19,340 nucleotides of DNA from SYAN01 sp049459795 (GCA_049459795.1 JBMUDS010000018.1:1-19340), one strand, 5' to 3'. Counted from the first letter of the stretch, positions 1-9,153 are shown. Program-made: numbers and translations. The notes: generated by a model not told the origin, from the sequence alone.

Positions 1-2
1 TG

Positions 3-143
3 TTGATGGATGCGATCTTGAAGCTCCATGATCAGATCAAGAACTCCAAGCTCGGTATCAATCGCATCGATGCGGCGAAAGCGGCAGAAGAGGCAGCGCT
101 TGCAGCCACCCCAACCCTTCAAATGAAGGGATTGCTCGCATGA
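3..143 (+). CDS. nuoB: NADH-quinone oxidoreductase subunit B, 3' end only
   Basis: Only the last 46 codons are present; the first complete codon in frame starts at base 3 and the TGA stop is at 141-143. The tail reads LMDAILKLHDQIKNS and onward, which resembles the C-terminal helix that follows the conserved core of NuoB in other bacteria. NuoB is the connector-arm subunit that carries cluster N2 and passes electrons to quinone; none of its cluster cysteines lie in this fragment. The call therefore rests mainly on the tail sequence and on position directly before nuoC, the standard order. The stop overlaps the nuoC start as ATGA. The Ala-rich extension after the helix is poorly conserved in the family. 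Confidence 0.85.
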   Translation: MMDAILKLHDQIKNSKLGINRIDAAKAAEEAALAATPTLQMKGLLA

Positions 144-793
144 GTGCTGATCTGACCAACGAGAAGAATGGCATGTTCGGTGTCAAAGGCACCGGAGATA
201 CCTCAGGTTATGGCGGACTCGTTCGTTCTGCGACGCAACCAGGATCAAGTCAGCGTCCTTACGGTTCCTATTTTGATGAAGTCGCTGATGAGTTAGAGCG
301 TGCTTACCCACTTTTTTCTGATGCAATCGAGAAAGTCGTCGTCGATCGCGGTGAACTGACATTGCATATCAAGCGCGAACGTCTTGTCGAAGTCGCCCGG
401 ATCCTTCGCGATACGCCATCGCTTCGATTCGAGATGTGCATGGGTGTCAGTGGCGTCCACTACCCAGAAGAGAAAGGTCGCGAGCTACACGCGGTCTACC
501 CACTGCTCTCGTTGACCAACAATCGTCGGGTTCGTCTTGAGGTCTCGGTTCCAGAGAGCGATCCACACATCCCATCGCTCGTCGAAGTATGGGCAGGTAA
601 TAACTGGAACGAGCGCGAGACTTATGACATGTTCGGGATCATCTTCGATGGACATCCCGCACTCACTCGCATCTTGATGCCAGATGATTGGCCCGGCCAC
701 CCGCAACGCAAGGACTATCCACTCGGTGGAATCGATGTCGAATACAAGGGAGCAGTCATCCCCGCTCCAGATCGTCGAAGGTCATATCAATGA
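140..793 (+). CDS. nuoC: NADH-quinone oxidoreductase subunit C (30 kDa)
   Basis: Encodes 217 residues of NuoC, a connector-arm subunit of complex I that packs against NuoD and holds no cofactor. The 30-kDa family signature is clear at about residues 158-195: ERETYDMFGIIFDGHP, then RILMPDDWPGHPQRKDYPL. Residues 44-155 are the alpha/beta domain. The first 40 residues are Gly/Ser-rich and look disordered; extensions of this kind are common outside proteobacteria. The ATG at 140 overlaps the nuoB stop by four bases (ATGA), which supports this start through coupling. The stop at 791-793 overlaps the nuoD ATG in the same way. The gene is separate from nuoD, not fused as in E. coli nuoCD. Confidence 0.97.
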   Translation: MSADLTNEKNGMFGVKGTGDTSGYGGLVRSATQPGSSQRPYGSYFDEVADELERAYPLFSDAIEKVVVDRGELTLHIKRERLVEVARILRDTPSLRFEMCMGVSGVHYPEEKGRELHAVYPLLSLTNNRRVRLEVSVPESDPHIPSLVEVWAGNNWNERETYDMFGIIFDGHPALTRILMPDDWPGHPQRKDYPLGGIDVEYKGAVIPAPDRRRSYQ

Positions 794-2151
794 GCACTAC
801 AGATACGACAAGAGGATCCATGCACGATCCATACGCCTCATCTCGCGAGACGACGGAGGGAACCGTCTACTCCGTCACCGGTGGCGATTGGGATCAGACT
901 GCGACCGAGATCGGCGAGAGCAAAGAAGAGCGTGTCGTCGTCAACATGGGACCGCAGCATCCATCGACTCATGGCGTCCTTCGTCTCATGCTCGAACTCG
1001 ATGGCGAGACCGTCACTGAATGTCGTTGCGGTATCGGGTATCTCCATACCGGTATCGAGAAGAACTGTGAATTCCGCACCTGGACCCAAGGCGTCACATT
1101 CGTCACCCGCATGGATTATTTGGCCCCGATCTTCAATGAGACCGCTTACTGCCTTGGCGTAGAGAAGCTCCTTGGAATCACTGAAGATGTGCCCGAGCGA
1201 GCGACAGTGATCCGCGTGATGATGATGGAGTTCAATCGCATCTCCTCACACATGGTCGCGCTCGGTACTGGCGCACTCGAACTCGGCGCACTCTCACCGA
1301 TGCTCTTCGCATTCCGTGAGCGCGAGAAAGTCCTCGATATCTTCGAGATGATCTCTGGTCTCCGAATGAATATGGCCTATGTCCGTCCTGGTGGCGTGGC
1401 ACAGGATCTTCCAAGTGGTGCGACAACCAAGATCCGCGAGATCGTCAAAGACCTTCGCAAGAACTTCAAAGATAACGAGACGCTTCTCGTTGGAAACTCG
1501 ATCTGGATGAAGCGAACCAAGGATGTCGGTTATCTTGATCTTGCAGGTGCGACCACACTCGGTGTCACCGGCCCCGTCCTTCGTGCAACTGGACTTCCAT
1601 GGGATCTTCGAAAGACCCAGCCATATTGTGGCTATGAGGATTACCAATTCGATGTCATCACTGCAACGGGTGGCGATAGCTATGCCCGCTTCCTCATCCG
1701 AATCCAAGAACTCGAGCAATCACTTCGGATCATCGAACAGTGCGCCGACAAACTCGACAAACTCGATGGTTCACCCGTGATGGTCGCAGATAAGAAGATC
1801 GCATGGCCGGCGCAATTGGCGCTTGGTGGCGATGGACTCGGTAATTCACTTGACCATATCCGCCAGATCATGGGTCAATCGATGGAGGCGTTGATCCATC
1901 ACTTCAAACTCGTTACTGAAGGCTTCCGCGTCCCAGCGGGCCAGGTCTACAGCGCAGTCGAATCACCGCGTGGCGAACTCGGCGTTCACCTCGTCAGCGA
2001 TGGCGGCACACGTCCCTTTAGAGTCCACTTCCGTGAACCTTCCTTCAACAATCTCCAATCGACCGCAGCAATGGTCGAAGGTGGCCAGATCGCCGATGTC
2101 GTCGCAGCTGTCGCATCGATCGATCCTGTGATGGGGGGAGTCGATCGCTGA
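790..2151 (+). CDS. nuoD: NADH-quinone oxidoreductase subunit D (49 kDa)
   Basis: Encodes 453 residues from the ATG at 790, chosen because it overlaps the nuoC stop as ATGA and follows an AAGG. The same frame is open back to 688, but that stretch lies inside nuoC and lacks family similarity. An in-frame ATG at 820 is a less likely alternative. NuoD forms the quinone-binding pocket together with NuoB. Visible motifs are GPQHPSTHG at residues 54-62, the 49-kDa signature LHTGIEKNCEFR at 85-96, and a C-terminal PSFNNLQ with the ending SIDPVMGGVDR that matches the family's conserved last residues. The first 45 residues are a hydrophilic leader. Length is close to the family norm for non-fused NuoD. 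Confidence 0.97.
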   Translation: MSTTDTTRGSMHDPYASSRETTEGTVYSVTGGDWDQTATEIGESKEERVVVNMGPQHPSTHGVLRLMLELDGETVTECRCGIGYLHTGIEKNCEFRTWTQGVTFVTRMDYLAPIFNETAYCLGVEKLLGITEDVPERATVIRVMMMEFNRISSHMVALGTGALELGALSPMLFAFREREKVLDIFEMISGLRMNMAYVRPGGVAQDLPSGATTKIREIVKDLRKNFKDNETLLVGNSIWMKRTKDVGYLDLAGATTLGVTGPVLRATGLPWDLRKTQPYCGYEDYQFDVITATGGDSYARFLIRIQELEQSLRIIEQCADKLDKLDGSPVMVADKKIAWPAQLALGGDGLGNSLDHIRQIMGQSMEALIHHFKLVTEGFRVPAGQVYSAVESPRGELGVHLVSDGGTRPFRVHFREPSFNNLQSTAAMVEGGQIADVVAAVASIDPVMGGVDR

Positions 2152-2792
2152 TGTTCACCGAAGAACATGAAGCCGTGATGGATTCCATCATCAAGCGCTA
2201 CCCACGATCCCGCTCAGCGATCATGCCGTTGCTCCATTATGTGCAATCGATCGAAGGCTATGTCACCCAAGAAGGCATCGAGCGGATCGCGGTCAAACTC
2301 GATCTCGAGACCGCTGAGGTCAATGCCGTTGCCACCTTCTATACCCAGTACAAGCGAAAGCCAGTCGGCGAATATCACGTCGGTGTCTGCACCAACACGC
2401 TCTGCGCGATCATGGGTGGCGATGAGATCTATAAGTCATTGCTTGAGCACCTTGATATCGAAAACGATGGCGTCACACCGGATGGGAAAGTCTCGGTCGA
2501 ACATATCGAGTGCAACGCGGCATGTGATTACGCCCCTGTCGTGATGGCGAATTGGGAGTTTTACGACAACCAGACGCCGCATAGCGCGAAGGGTCTTGTC
2601 GATTCGATGCGGCAAGGAAATCCACCAGCGCCGACCCGAGGCCCGAATCGTCTCGTCACCTGGAAGGAAGCGTCACGCGTCCTTGCCGGGCTCAACGATG
2701 GACTTGCGAATGAAGGTGTTCAAGCGGGAGAAGCGACTTTGTTGGGTTTACGTCTTGCTCAAAAGTCGCAGAAAGAAAAAGGTGAGATCTGA
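2151..2792 (+). CDS. nuoE: NADH-quinone oxidoreductase subunit E (24 kDa, [2Fe-2S])
   Basis: Encodes 213 residues of NuoE, part of the NADH-dehydrogenase module. It carries the off-pathway [2Fe-2S] cluster N1a next to NuoF's FMN. An N-terminal helical domain (about 1-70) precedes a thioredoxin-like ferredoxin domain. The ligand set is intact: C80 and C85 in CTNTLC, and C121 and C125 in CNAAC. The last 60 or so residues are a hydrophilic tail longer than in E. coli NuoE (166 residues), and they contain a Pro/Arg-rich stretch. The start is strongly supported: a G-rich Shine-Dalgarno (GGGGGGAG, about 2133-2140) precedes an ATG that shares one base with the nuoD stop (TGATG). Confidence 0.96.
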   Translation: MFTEEHEAVMDSIIKRYPRSRSAIMPLLHYVQSIEGYVTQEGIERIAVKLDLETAEVNAVATFYTQYKRKPVGEYHVGVCTNTLCAIMGGDEIYKSLLEHLDIENDGVTPDGKVSVEHIECNAACDYAPVVMANWEFYDNQTPHSAKGLVDSMRQGNPPAPTRGPNRLVTWKEASRVLAGLNDGLANEGVQAGEATLLGLRLAQKSQKEKGEI

Positions 2793-4099
2793 TGGCAACA
2801 TTGACACCAGTCCTCTCTGCTTTCTGGGATCAGAAGGATTCATTCACCATCGACGGCTATAAGCGCAATGGTGGATACAAGGCGGTAGCGAAAGCACTTG
2901 ATATGGATCCTGATGCGATCATCCAAATGGTCAAAGACTCAGGGTTACGTGGTCGAGGCGGCGCAGGCTTCCCAACCGGAATGAAGTGGGGCTTCATCCC
3001 ACAAGGCGATAACAAAGAGCATTACCTCGTCGTCAATGCAGATGAATCCGAGCCAGGTACTTGCAAAGACACACCTCTTCTTCTTGCTAATCCTCATGTC
3101 CTCGTCGAAGGCGTGATCATCGCTTCCTATGCGATCCGTGCCAACCATGCATTCATCTATATAAGAGGTGAAGTGACCCATGTGATTCGCCGCGTCCAAC
3201 AAGCGATCGACGATGCCTACAAGGCAGGACTATTGGGCAAGAACATCCTTGGCAAAGGATTCGATCTCGAGCTCGTCCTTCACGTCGGTGCAGGTGCATA
3301 TATCTGTGGCGAAGAGACAGCGCTCCTTGATTCTCTCGAAGGATTCCGTGGCCAACCACGTCTTCGTCCGCCATTCCCTGCGATCGCAGGTCTCTACGCT
3401 CGTCCAACGGTGGTGAACAATGTCGAATCGATCGCCTCGGTTCCATCCATCATCGATAAAGGCGCAGAGTGGTTCGCTTCTATGGGAACCGAGAAGTCGA
3501 AGGGCTACACCCTCTATTCACTCTCGGGTCATGTGAAGAACCCAGGTCAATTCGAAGCGCCTCTTGGCATCACGCTCCGTGAATTGATCGATATGGCAGG
3601 CGGAATCCGAAGTGGCCACAAACTCAAGTTCTGGACTCCAGGCGGATCATCGACTCCGATGTTCACCGATGAGCACCTTGATGTGCCACTCGATTATGAA
3701 GGTGTAGCAGCGGCAGGTTCCATGCTTGGGACGAAAGCGCTTCAGATCTTCGATGAGACGACATGCGTAGTTCGCGCAGTTCTTCGTTGGACTGAGTTCT
3801 ACAAGCATGAATCCTGCGGAAAGTGCACGCCATGCCGTGAAGGAACCTGGTGGTTGGTGCAAGCGCTCAAGAACCTTGAGAACGGTCAAGGAAGCGAAGC
3901 CGATCTCGACAAGCTACTCGATCTTTGCGACAACATCATGGGTCGCTCTTTCTGTGCCCTTGCTGATGGTGCTGCAAGTCCGATCATTTCGTCACTCAAG
4001 TACTTCCGTCAGGAATATCTCGATCACTTGAGCAATGGTGGCTGTCCATTCGATCCCCATGCTTCGACAGTATTCGCAACTGCTGGAGCTGCCCGATGA
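2792..4099 (+). CDS. nuoF: NADH-quinone oxidoreductase subunit F (51 kDa, FMN and NADH binding)
   Basis: Encodes 435 residues of NuoF, which binds NADH and FMN and passes electrons to [4Fe-4S] cluster N3, so it is the entry point of the complex. The glycine-rich flavin/nucleotide site GLRGRGGAGFPTGMKWG is at 51-67. The first 51-kDa signature, GAGAYICGEE, is at 167-176. The second, ESCGKCTPCREG, is at 340-351. N3 ligands are C342, C345, C348 and the distal C388 in GRSFCALADGA. All key residues are present and the length is typical. The ATG shares one base with the nuoE stop (TGATG) and follows AAAAAGGTGAG. The stop overlaps nuoG as ATGA. Confidence 0.98.
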   Translation: MATLTPVLSAFWDQKDSFTIDGYKRNGGYKAVAKALDMDPDAIIQMVKDSGLRGRGGAGFPTGMKWGFIPQGDNKEHYLVVNADESEPGTCKDTPLLLANPHVLVEGVIIASYAIRANHAFIYIRGEVTHVIRRVQQAIDDAYKAGLLGKNILGKGFDLELVLHVGAGAYICGEETALLDSLEGFRGQPRLRPPFPAIAGLYARPTVVNNVESIASVPSIIDKGAEWFASMGTEKSKGYTLYSLSGHVKNPGQFEAPLGITLRELIDMAGGIRSGHKLKFWTPGGSSTPMFTDEHLDVPLDYEGVAAAGSMLGTKALQIFDETTCVVRAVLRWTEFYKHESCGKCTPCREGTWWLVQALKNLENGQGSEADLDKLLDLCDNIMGRSFCALADGAASPIISSLKYFRQEYLDHLSNGGCPFDPHASTVFATAGAAR

Positions 4100-6468
4100 C
4101 CATCCAAGAGATCGCAACTACGGAAGAGAGTGCTGTCGAAATGGTGACTCTCACCATCGATGGTTTCGAAGTGAGCGTCCCGAAGGGAACCCTGGTCATT
4201 CGAGCCGCCGAGAAACTTGGTATCCAGATCCCGCGTTTCTGTGACCATCCACTCCTTGATCCGGTCGGCGCTTGCCGCCAATGTCTCGTCGAGATCGAGA
4301 TCAATGGAAGAAAATTCCCAAAGCCACAAGCATCCTGCACCATTCCGGTCGAACCAGGCATGGTGGTCAATACTCAATTGACCTCTCCGGTCGCTGAAAA
4401 GGCGCAAGAGGGAATCATGGAACTCTTACTCATCAACCACCCACTCGATTGCCCGGTCTGCGATAAAGGTGGCGAGTGCCCATTGCAGAACCAAGCGATG
4501 AGCAATGGTCGTGGTGAGTCACGTTATGAAGGAAAGAAGCGGACTTTCGAGAAGCCGATCAACATCTCCTCTCAAGTGCTTCTCGATCGCGAGCGATGCA
4601 TCCTCTGTGCACGTTGTACCCGATTCTCAGAGCAGATCGCAGGCGATCCGTTCATCACTCTCAATGAACGTGGTGCGCTACAACAAGTAGGCATCTACGA
4701 GAAGGAACCATTCGAGTCATATTTCTCTGGAAATACAGTCCAGATCTGTCCTGTCGGCGCACTCACCGGCGCTTCCTACAGGTTCCGCGCTCGTCCATTC
4801 GATCTCGTCTCCACGCCATCTGCATGTGAGCACTGTGCCTCGGGTTGTGAGATGCGCACCGATGTCCGTCGTGGCAAGACACTTCGTCGACTCGCTGGTG
4901 ATGATCCAAGCGTCAATGAAGAGTGGAATTGCGATAAGGGTCGATGGGCATTCAAGTACGCCCAATTCGAACGCATCACTACGCCGATGATCCGTGATGA
5001 GGATGGAGAACTTCGCGAAGCTTCATGGCCTGAGGCACTCGCACATGCAGCGAATGGACTTGGTGCCAATCGCGCCGCAGTACTCCTCGGTGGTCGTGCG
5101 ACTTTGGAAGATGCATATGGGTATTCGAAGTTCGCGCGTATCGCACTCGGCACCAACAACATCGATTTCCGTGCTCGAACCACGAGCGATGAGGAGCGCG
5201 AGTTCTTAGCAAGCACAGTCGCCGGATCGAAGGTCACCTATCGTGATATCGACAAGGCCGATCATGTACTTCTCGCTGGTTTCGAGCCTGAAGAGGAATC
5301 ACCGATCGTCTTCCTTCGCATTTTCAAGCAGGTAAGGAAGCGCGGCCTCACCGTCACTGCGATCGCGCCGTTCACCACTCGTGGCAACGAGAAGTTGAAG
5401 GCGAGAGTGATCAAGAATGTCGGCAATGAAGTAGCAGATATCGCATCTGTCGCACTCACTGCGAAGTCAGTGATCTTCGTCGGCGAGCGACTTTCAGAGG
5501 TACCTGGCGCACTCTCGGCAGCGAAGGCACTTGCGGAGAAGAGCGGTGCCAAGCTTGCATGGATCCCACGTCGCGCTGGTGAGCGTGGCGCACTCGAAGC
5601 AGGTGCGATTGGAAACCTTCTCCCTGGTGGCAGACCTGTTGCTGATGTGCAAGCACGTGTCGATATCCAGACAGCTTGGTCGACTCCGCTTCGTGCAGTG
5701 ACACTTCCGACCGAACCAGGGCTCTCGACGACACAGATCCTTGATGCAGTCCATCAAGGAGAGATCGATGCGCTCCTTGTCGGCGGCGTCGATCCATTCG
5801 ATATCTCCCATGATGCGATCGAAGGACTTCGTAAGGCATTCGTCGTCAGCCTCGAGATTCGTCAGAGCACTATGACAGAAGTCGCAGATGTGATCTTGCC
5901 GGTCGCTGCCGTGATCGAGAAGAGCGGATCGTTCGTCGATTGGCAGGGAAGTGCTCGCGCCTTCGAAGTAGCGGTCACCGATTCCTTGCAACGAAGCGAC
6001 CTTCGAATCCTTTCGATGCTTGCAGATGAGATTGGTAAGCCGATCGATCTTCCGACCGTTGCGAAGGCGGCGAGTGAATTGGCTTCGCTCAAAGATTGGG
6101 ATGGCGCGAAGGCGAACTTCGCCCCGGTCGCATCGATCTCATTCAAAGCTCCGACCGAGAATCAAGCGATCCTCACCTCACATCGCTTGCTCCTTGATCA
6201 AGGAACGTTGCAAAGTCATGAACCGAACCTTGCCGGCACTGCACATAAATCAGTCGTGATGATCTCGCAAGATCGCGCGGAACGACTTGGCGTAAAGGAT
6301 GGCGATCTCGTCAAGGTCTCCAACGACCATGGTTCAGTGACGCTTCCGGCGAAGATCTCCGATATCGATTTCCGTGCGGTCTGGATCCCAAGGAACTCGA
6401 ACGATTCACGGCCACTCGTTGAGTTGAGGAAGACGACCCATACCTTGGTTACGGTGGTGAAGGCATGA
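4096..6468 (+). CDS. nuoG: NADH-quinone oxidoreductase subunit G (75 kDa, multi-cluster)
   Basis: Encodes 790 residues of NuoG, the electron wire of the hydrophilic arm. Ligands for four clusters can be read. [2Fe-2S] N1b has C49, C60, C63 and C81. N5 has H115, C119, C122 and C128 (His-Cys3 pattern HPLDCPVC). N4 has C168, C171, C174 and C218. The extra N7 cluster has C244, C247, C251 and C279 (CEHCASGC, then NCDKG). N7 is found in some bacterial NuoG and is lost in mitochondria. After about residue 240 the protein is a degenerate molybdopterin-oxidoreductase-like domain with no visible molybdenum ligand, ending in an MopB-like C-terminal barrel (about 690-790). The start overlaps the nuoF stop (ATGA). 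Confidence 0.97.
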   Translation: MTIQEIATTEESAVEMVTLTIDGFEVSVPKGTLVIRAAEKLGIQIPRFCDHPLLDPVGACRQCLVEIEINGRKFPKPQASCTIPVEPGMVVNTQLTSPVAEKAQEGIMELLLINHPLDCPVCDKGGECPLQNQAMSNGRGESRYEGKKRTFEKPINISSQVLLDRERCILCARCTRFSEQIAGDPFITLNERGALQQVGIYEKEPFESYFSGNTVQICPVGALTGASYRFRARPFDLVSTPSACEHCASGCEMRTDVRRGKTLRRLAGDDPSVNEEWNCDKGRWAFKYAQFERITTPMIRDEDGELREASWPEALAHAANGLGANRAAVLLGGRATLEDAYGYSKFARIALGTNNIDFRARTTSDEEREFLASTVAGSKVTYRDIDKADHVLLAGFEPEEESPIVFLRIFKQVRKRGLTVTAIAPFTTRGNEKLKARVIKNVGNEVADIASVALTAKSVIFVGERLSEVPGALSAAKALAEKSGAKLAWIPRRAGERGALEAGAIGNLLPGGRPVADVQARVDIQTAWSTPLRAVTLPTEPGLSTTQILDAVHQGEIDALLVGGVDPFDISHDAIEGLRKAFVVSLEIRQSTMTEVADVILPVAAVIEKSGSFVDWQGSARAFEVAVTDSLQRSDLRILSMLADEIGKPIDLPTVAKAASELASLKDWDGAKANFAPVASISFKAPTENQAILTSHRLLLDQGTLQSHEPNLAGTAHKSVVMISQDRAERLGVKDGDLVKVSNDHGSVTLPAKISDIDFRAVWIPRNSNDSRPLVELRKTTHTLVTVVKA

Positions 6469-7694
6469 CGACTGCAGATCTGATCGCAATGGATCCAGGA
6501 TGGCTGATCGCCATCAAGGCACTTCTCGTCTTCGCGATCTGTGTCCTTATGACACTCTTCGCGATCTGGGCAGAGCGCCGCGTCGTCGCGCGTATGCAGA
6601 TGCGACTTGGCCCGAACCGAGTCGGAAAGTTCGGTCTCTTACAGAGCCTTGCTGATGGCGTGAAGCTCGCCTTCAAAGAGGATCTCATCCCGAAAGCAGC
6701 CGACAAGATCGTCTTCATCCTTGCTCCCTTGATCAGCGTCTCGGTCTGTTTCCTCGCTTTCGCGGTGATCCCAATGTCAGGCCCAGTCACCATGTTCGGC
6801 CGAGAGACTGCGATGCAGCTCACCGATTTCCCAGTAGCAGTCCTCTATATCCTCGCAGCGACTGCGATCGGTGCCTACGGCATCATGCTCGCGGGTTGGT
6901 CTTCAGGTTCTACCTATCCACTTCTTGGTGGACTTCGCTCCACTGCACAAGTGATCTCCTATGAACTTGCGATGGGACTCTCGCTCGTTGCAGTCTTCAT
7001 CTATGCAGGTTCGATGTCGACATCAGAGATCGTCGCGGCACAGGATCAATTTTGGTTCGCAGTCGTCCTCTTTCCATCCTTTGTCATCTATGTGATCTCA
7101 ATGGTCGGTGAGACGAACCGCGCACCATTCGATCTTGCTGAGGCAGAAGGTGAGCTCGTTGGCGGATTCCATACCGAGTACTCATCGCTCAAGTTCGCAC
7201 TCTTCTTCCTTGCCGAGTACGTCAACATCATCGCAGTCTCCGCGCTCGCATCGACACTCTTCCTTGGTGGCTATAGCGCGCTTCCTGGTCTTGGCTTCAC
7301 TGAGGCATGGCTCGGTGGTTGGTTCACCATGGTCTGGTTCTTCGCGAAGGTCTTGCTTTTCTTCTTCTTCTTCATCTGGCTCCGCGGCACATTGCCACGG
7401 CTTCGCTATGACCAGTTCATGAAGTTCGGTTGGAAAGTCTTGATCCCAGCATCCTTGGTCTGGATCATGATCGTCGCGACACTTCGCACTCTTTCAAGCG
7501 AAGGTGCATCACAGACCGTGATCGGTGGCTTCACTCTCGGCATCGTCCTCTTGGTCCTTGCCGGCACTTCCATCTACGAGAAGAGCAAAGCGAAAGCGCA
7601 AGAACGTGCTTACGACATAGGCGAGATGCCAGAGCCTTCATTCCCAGTCCCACAGATGCCATCTCAAGCTTCAGAGAAGGGAATCGTTTCATGA
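6465..7694 (+). CDS. nuoH: NADH-quinone oxidoreductase subunit H (membrane, quinone site)
   Basis: Encodes 409 residues of NuoH, the membrane subunit that links the quinone chamber to the proton-pumping chain. The first family signature, RMQMRLGPNRVGKFG, is at 43-57 and is followed by LADGVKLAFKED. The second, GETNRAPFDLAEAEGELVGG, is at 215-234 and holds the acidic residues near the quinone channel. About eight hydrophobic helices are visible. The last 40 or so residues are a hydrophilic, Pro-rich tail that E. coli NuoH (325 residues) lacks. Actinobacterial NuoH proteins are generally of this longer type. The ATG at 6465 overlaps the nuoG stop as ATGA behind GGTGGTGAAGG. Confidence 0.97.
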   Translation: MTTADLIAMDPGWLIAIKALLVFAICVLMTLFAIWAERRVVARMQMRLGPNRVGKFGLLQSLADGVKLAFKEDLIPKAADKIVFILAPLISVSVCFLAFAVIPMSGPVTMFGRETAMQLTDFPVAVLYILAATAIGAYGIMLAGWSSGSTYPLLGGLRSTAQVISYELAMGLSLVAVFIYAGSMSTSEIVAAQDQFWFAVVLFPSFVIYVISMVGETNRAPFDLAEAEGELVGGFHTEYSSLKFALFFLAEYVNIIAVSALASTLFLGGYSALPGLGFTEAWLGGWFTMVWFFAKVLLFFFFFIWLRGTLPRLRYDQFMKFGWKVLIPASLVWIMIVATLRTLSSEGASQTVIGGFTLGIVLLVLAGTSIYEKSKAKAQERAYDIGEMPEPSFPVPQMPSQASEKGIVS

Positions 7695-8341
7695 GCGATC
7701 AGAGCAATCACGAGATGAACCCGATCTCACGCGGTGATTCCGAGATCGAGCCGCTACGACGTGCAGAGAGTGAGACGCGCGATGTCGCTGACAAGGGCGT
7801 CGCTGGACTCTTCGGTCATATCAAGGGTTTCTGGGTCACCTTCCGCACCATGTTCAAGAAGGTGAATACTGTCGAATACCCAGAGGTGAAAGAGCCGACT
7901 GCGCCACGATTCCATGGCCGCCACCAACTCAATCGCCATCCCGATGGCCTTGAGAAGTGCATCGGTTGCGAACTCTGCGCTTGGGCATGCCCTGCAGATG
8001 CGATCTATGTCGAAGGCGCCGATAACACCGAAGCAGAGCGTTACTCGCCAGGAGAGCGCTACGGAAAGGTCTATCAGATCAATTACCTTCGTTGCATTTT
8101 CTGTGGTCTCTGCATCGAAGCATGCCCGACTCGTGCACTCACGATGACCAATGAATACGAACTTGCAGACAACTCACGTGGCAAGTTGATCTTCGAGAAG
8201 GATGACCTCTTGGCGCCACTTCGTGCTGGGATGTTGCCACCACCTCATCCGATGTATCCAGATGCAGATCACCACACCTATTACCGCGGTGAAGTACCTG
8301 GGGCGAGCCCACTCCAAGAGAATGCGGTGGACCGTAAGTGA
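7691..8341 (+). CDS. nuoI: NADH-quinone oxidoreductase subunit I (two [4Fe-4S])
   Basis: Encodes 216 residues of NuoI, the 23-kDa ferredoxin-like subunit with clusters N6a and N6b that passes electrons from NuoG to NuoB. The eight ligands are in the classical order: C90, C93, C96, C100 (CIGCELCAWACP) and C135, C138, C141, C145 (CIFCGLCIEACP). The ATG at 7691 was chosen because it overlaps the nuoH stop as ATGA. The frame is open further upstream to 7430, but only inside nuoH. Before the family-like start (around G37, LFGHIKGFWVTFR) there are about 36 charged residues that are probably disordered. The C-terminal tail is His- and Pro-rich. The stop overlaps the nuoJ GTG. Confidence 0.97.
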   Translation: MSDQSNHEMNPISRGDSEIEPLRRAESETRDVADKGVAGLFGHIKGFWVTFRTMFKKVNTVEYPEVKEPTAPRFHGRHQLNRHPDGLEKCIGCELCAWACPADAIYVEGADNTEAERYSPGERYGKVYQINYLRCIFCGLCIEACPTRALTMTNEYELADNSRGKLIFEKDDLLAPLRAGMLPPPHPMYPDADHHTYYRGEVPGASPLQENAVDRK

Positions 8342-9153
8342 TCAATCTTGCCTTGGATGTAGGGCAGACATCTACCCCGGAAGCAATTCAGTTCTACATA
8401 CTCGCGCCTCTTGCTGTCATCGCAGCGATCGGCATCTTGGTCGTGAAGAAGGCGGTTCATGCTGCACTTCTTATGGCGTGGATCATGATCACACTCGCGA
8501 TCTTCTATGTGGCCAATGGCGCACCATTCCTCGGCATGGCACAAGTGATCGTCTACACCGGTGCAGTGATGATGCTCTTCCTCTTCATCTTGATGTTGGT
8601 CGGCGTCGATTCTTCGGATTCATTGAAAGAGAACATCGCGGGGCTTCGTCCGATCGCGATCACCGCAGCTATCTCGATCGCGCTTCTTCTTGTCTCACTC
8701 CTCTCACGAGCATCGCTTGCTCGTACCGCTCCAGATACCGAAGTGATGAACGCCAGTGGCAATGTCGAAGGCCTTGGCCGGATGCTCTTCACCGAGTATG
8801 TCTGGACTTTCGAAGTCGTCGCAGCATTGATGATCGTCGCAACCTTAGGTGCGATGGTCTTGGCTCACTCCGAGAAGATCAAGGGACCGGAGAGCACGCA
8901 AAGGTTCAAGGCTGTAGCAAGATTCCGTGGCGCATCTCTTGCGACCGCAGCCGGACTGCCAGGCTCTGGCGTCTATGCACGGCATAACGCAGTCGATGTC
9001 CCAGCGCTCCTACCGGATGGCACAGCCTCCGAACTTTCGGTTTCGAAGACCTTGAAGGCGCGTGGTGATGTGATCGATGAGCGAAAGTACGCGCTCGATC
9101 AACTCCCAAAGCCCGATGCTGAATCTGGACCTGGCGAAGGAGAGGTGAAGTAG
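8338..9153 (+). CDS. nuoJ: NADH-quinone oxidoreductase subunit J
   Basis: Encodes 271 residues of NuoJ, a membrane subunit between NuoH/A and NuoK that contributes to the proton path. Five hydrophobic helices are visible at about 18-36, 41-60, 67-90, 104-124 and 155-177. The family motif AQVIVYTGAVMMLFLFILML at 68-87 is well conserved. After the last helix comes a 94-residue soluble tail containing GVYARHNAVD (211-220) and PALLPDG, which resembles tails I associate with actinobacterial NuoJ. E. coli NuoJ (184 residues) has nothing like it. The start is GTG, overlapping the nuoI stop as GTGA. The stop TAG directly abuts the nuoK ATG. Confidence 0.95.
   Translation: MINLALDVGQTSTPEAIQFYILAPLAVIAAIGILVVKKAVHAALLMAWIMITLAIFYVANGAPFLGMAQVIVYTGAVMMLFLFILMLVGVDSSDSLKENIAGLRPIAITAAISIALLLVSLLSRASLARTAPDTEVMNASGNVEGLGRMLFTEYVWTFEVVAALMIVATLGAMVLAHSEKIKGPESTQRFKAVARFRGASLATAAGLPGSGVYARHNAVDVPALLPDGTASELSVSKTLKARGDVIDERKYALDQLPKPDAESGPGEGEVK

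Noticed and set aside
688..789. Upstream extension of nuoD to an ATG at 688
   Set aside because: The extra 34 residues lie inside nuoC and show no NuoD similarity; ATG 790 forms the ATGA overlap seen at the other junctions.
4816..6468. NuoG C-terminal part as an active molybdenum oxidoreductase such as formate dehydrogenase
   Set aside because: No catalytic Cys/Sec cofactor ligand is evident and the gene is in its normal nuo position; the domain is degenerate in complex I.
7430..7690. Upstream extension of nuoI into nuoH
   Set aside because: Shadow translation of nuoH; the ATG at 7691 overlaps the nuoH stop and gives a normal NuoI length.
8202..8987. A 261-codon plus-strand frame over nuoI/nuoJ
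   Set aside because: Arg/His/Cys-rich translation with no recognisable domain; it is an out-of-frame shadow of nuoI and nuoJ, which carry clear motifs.
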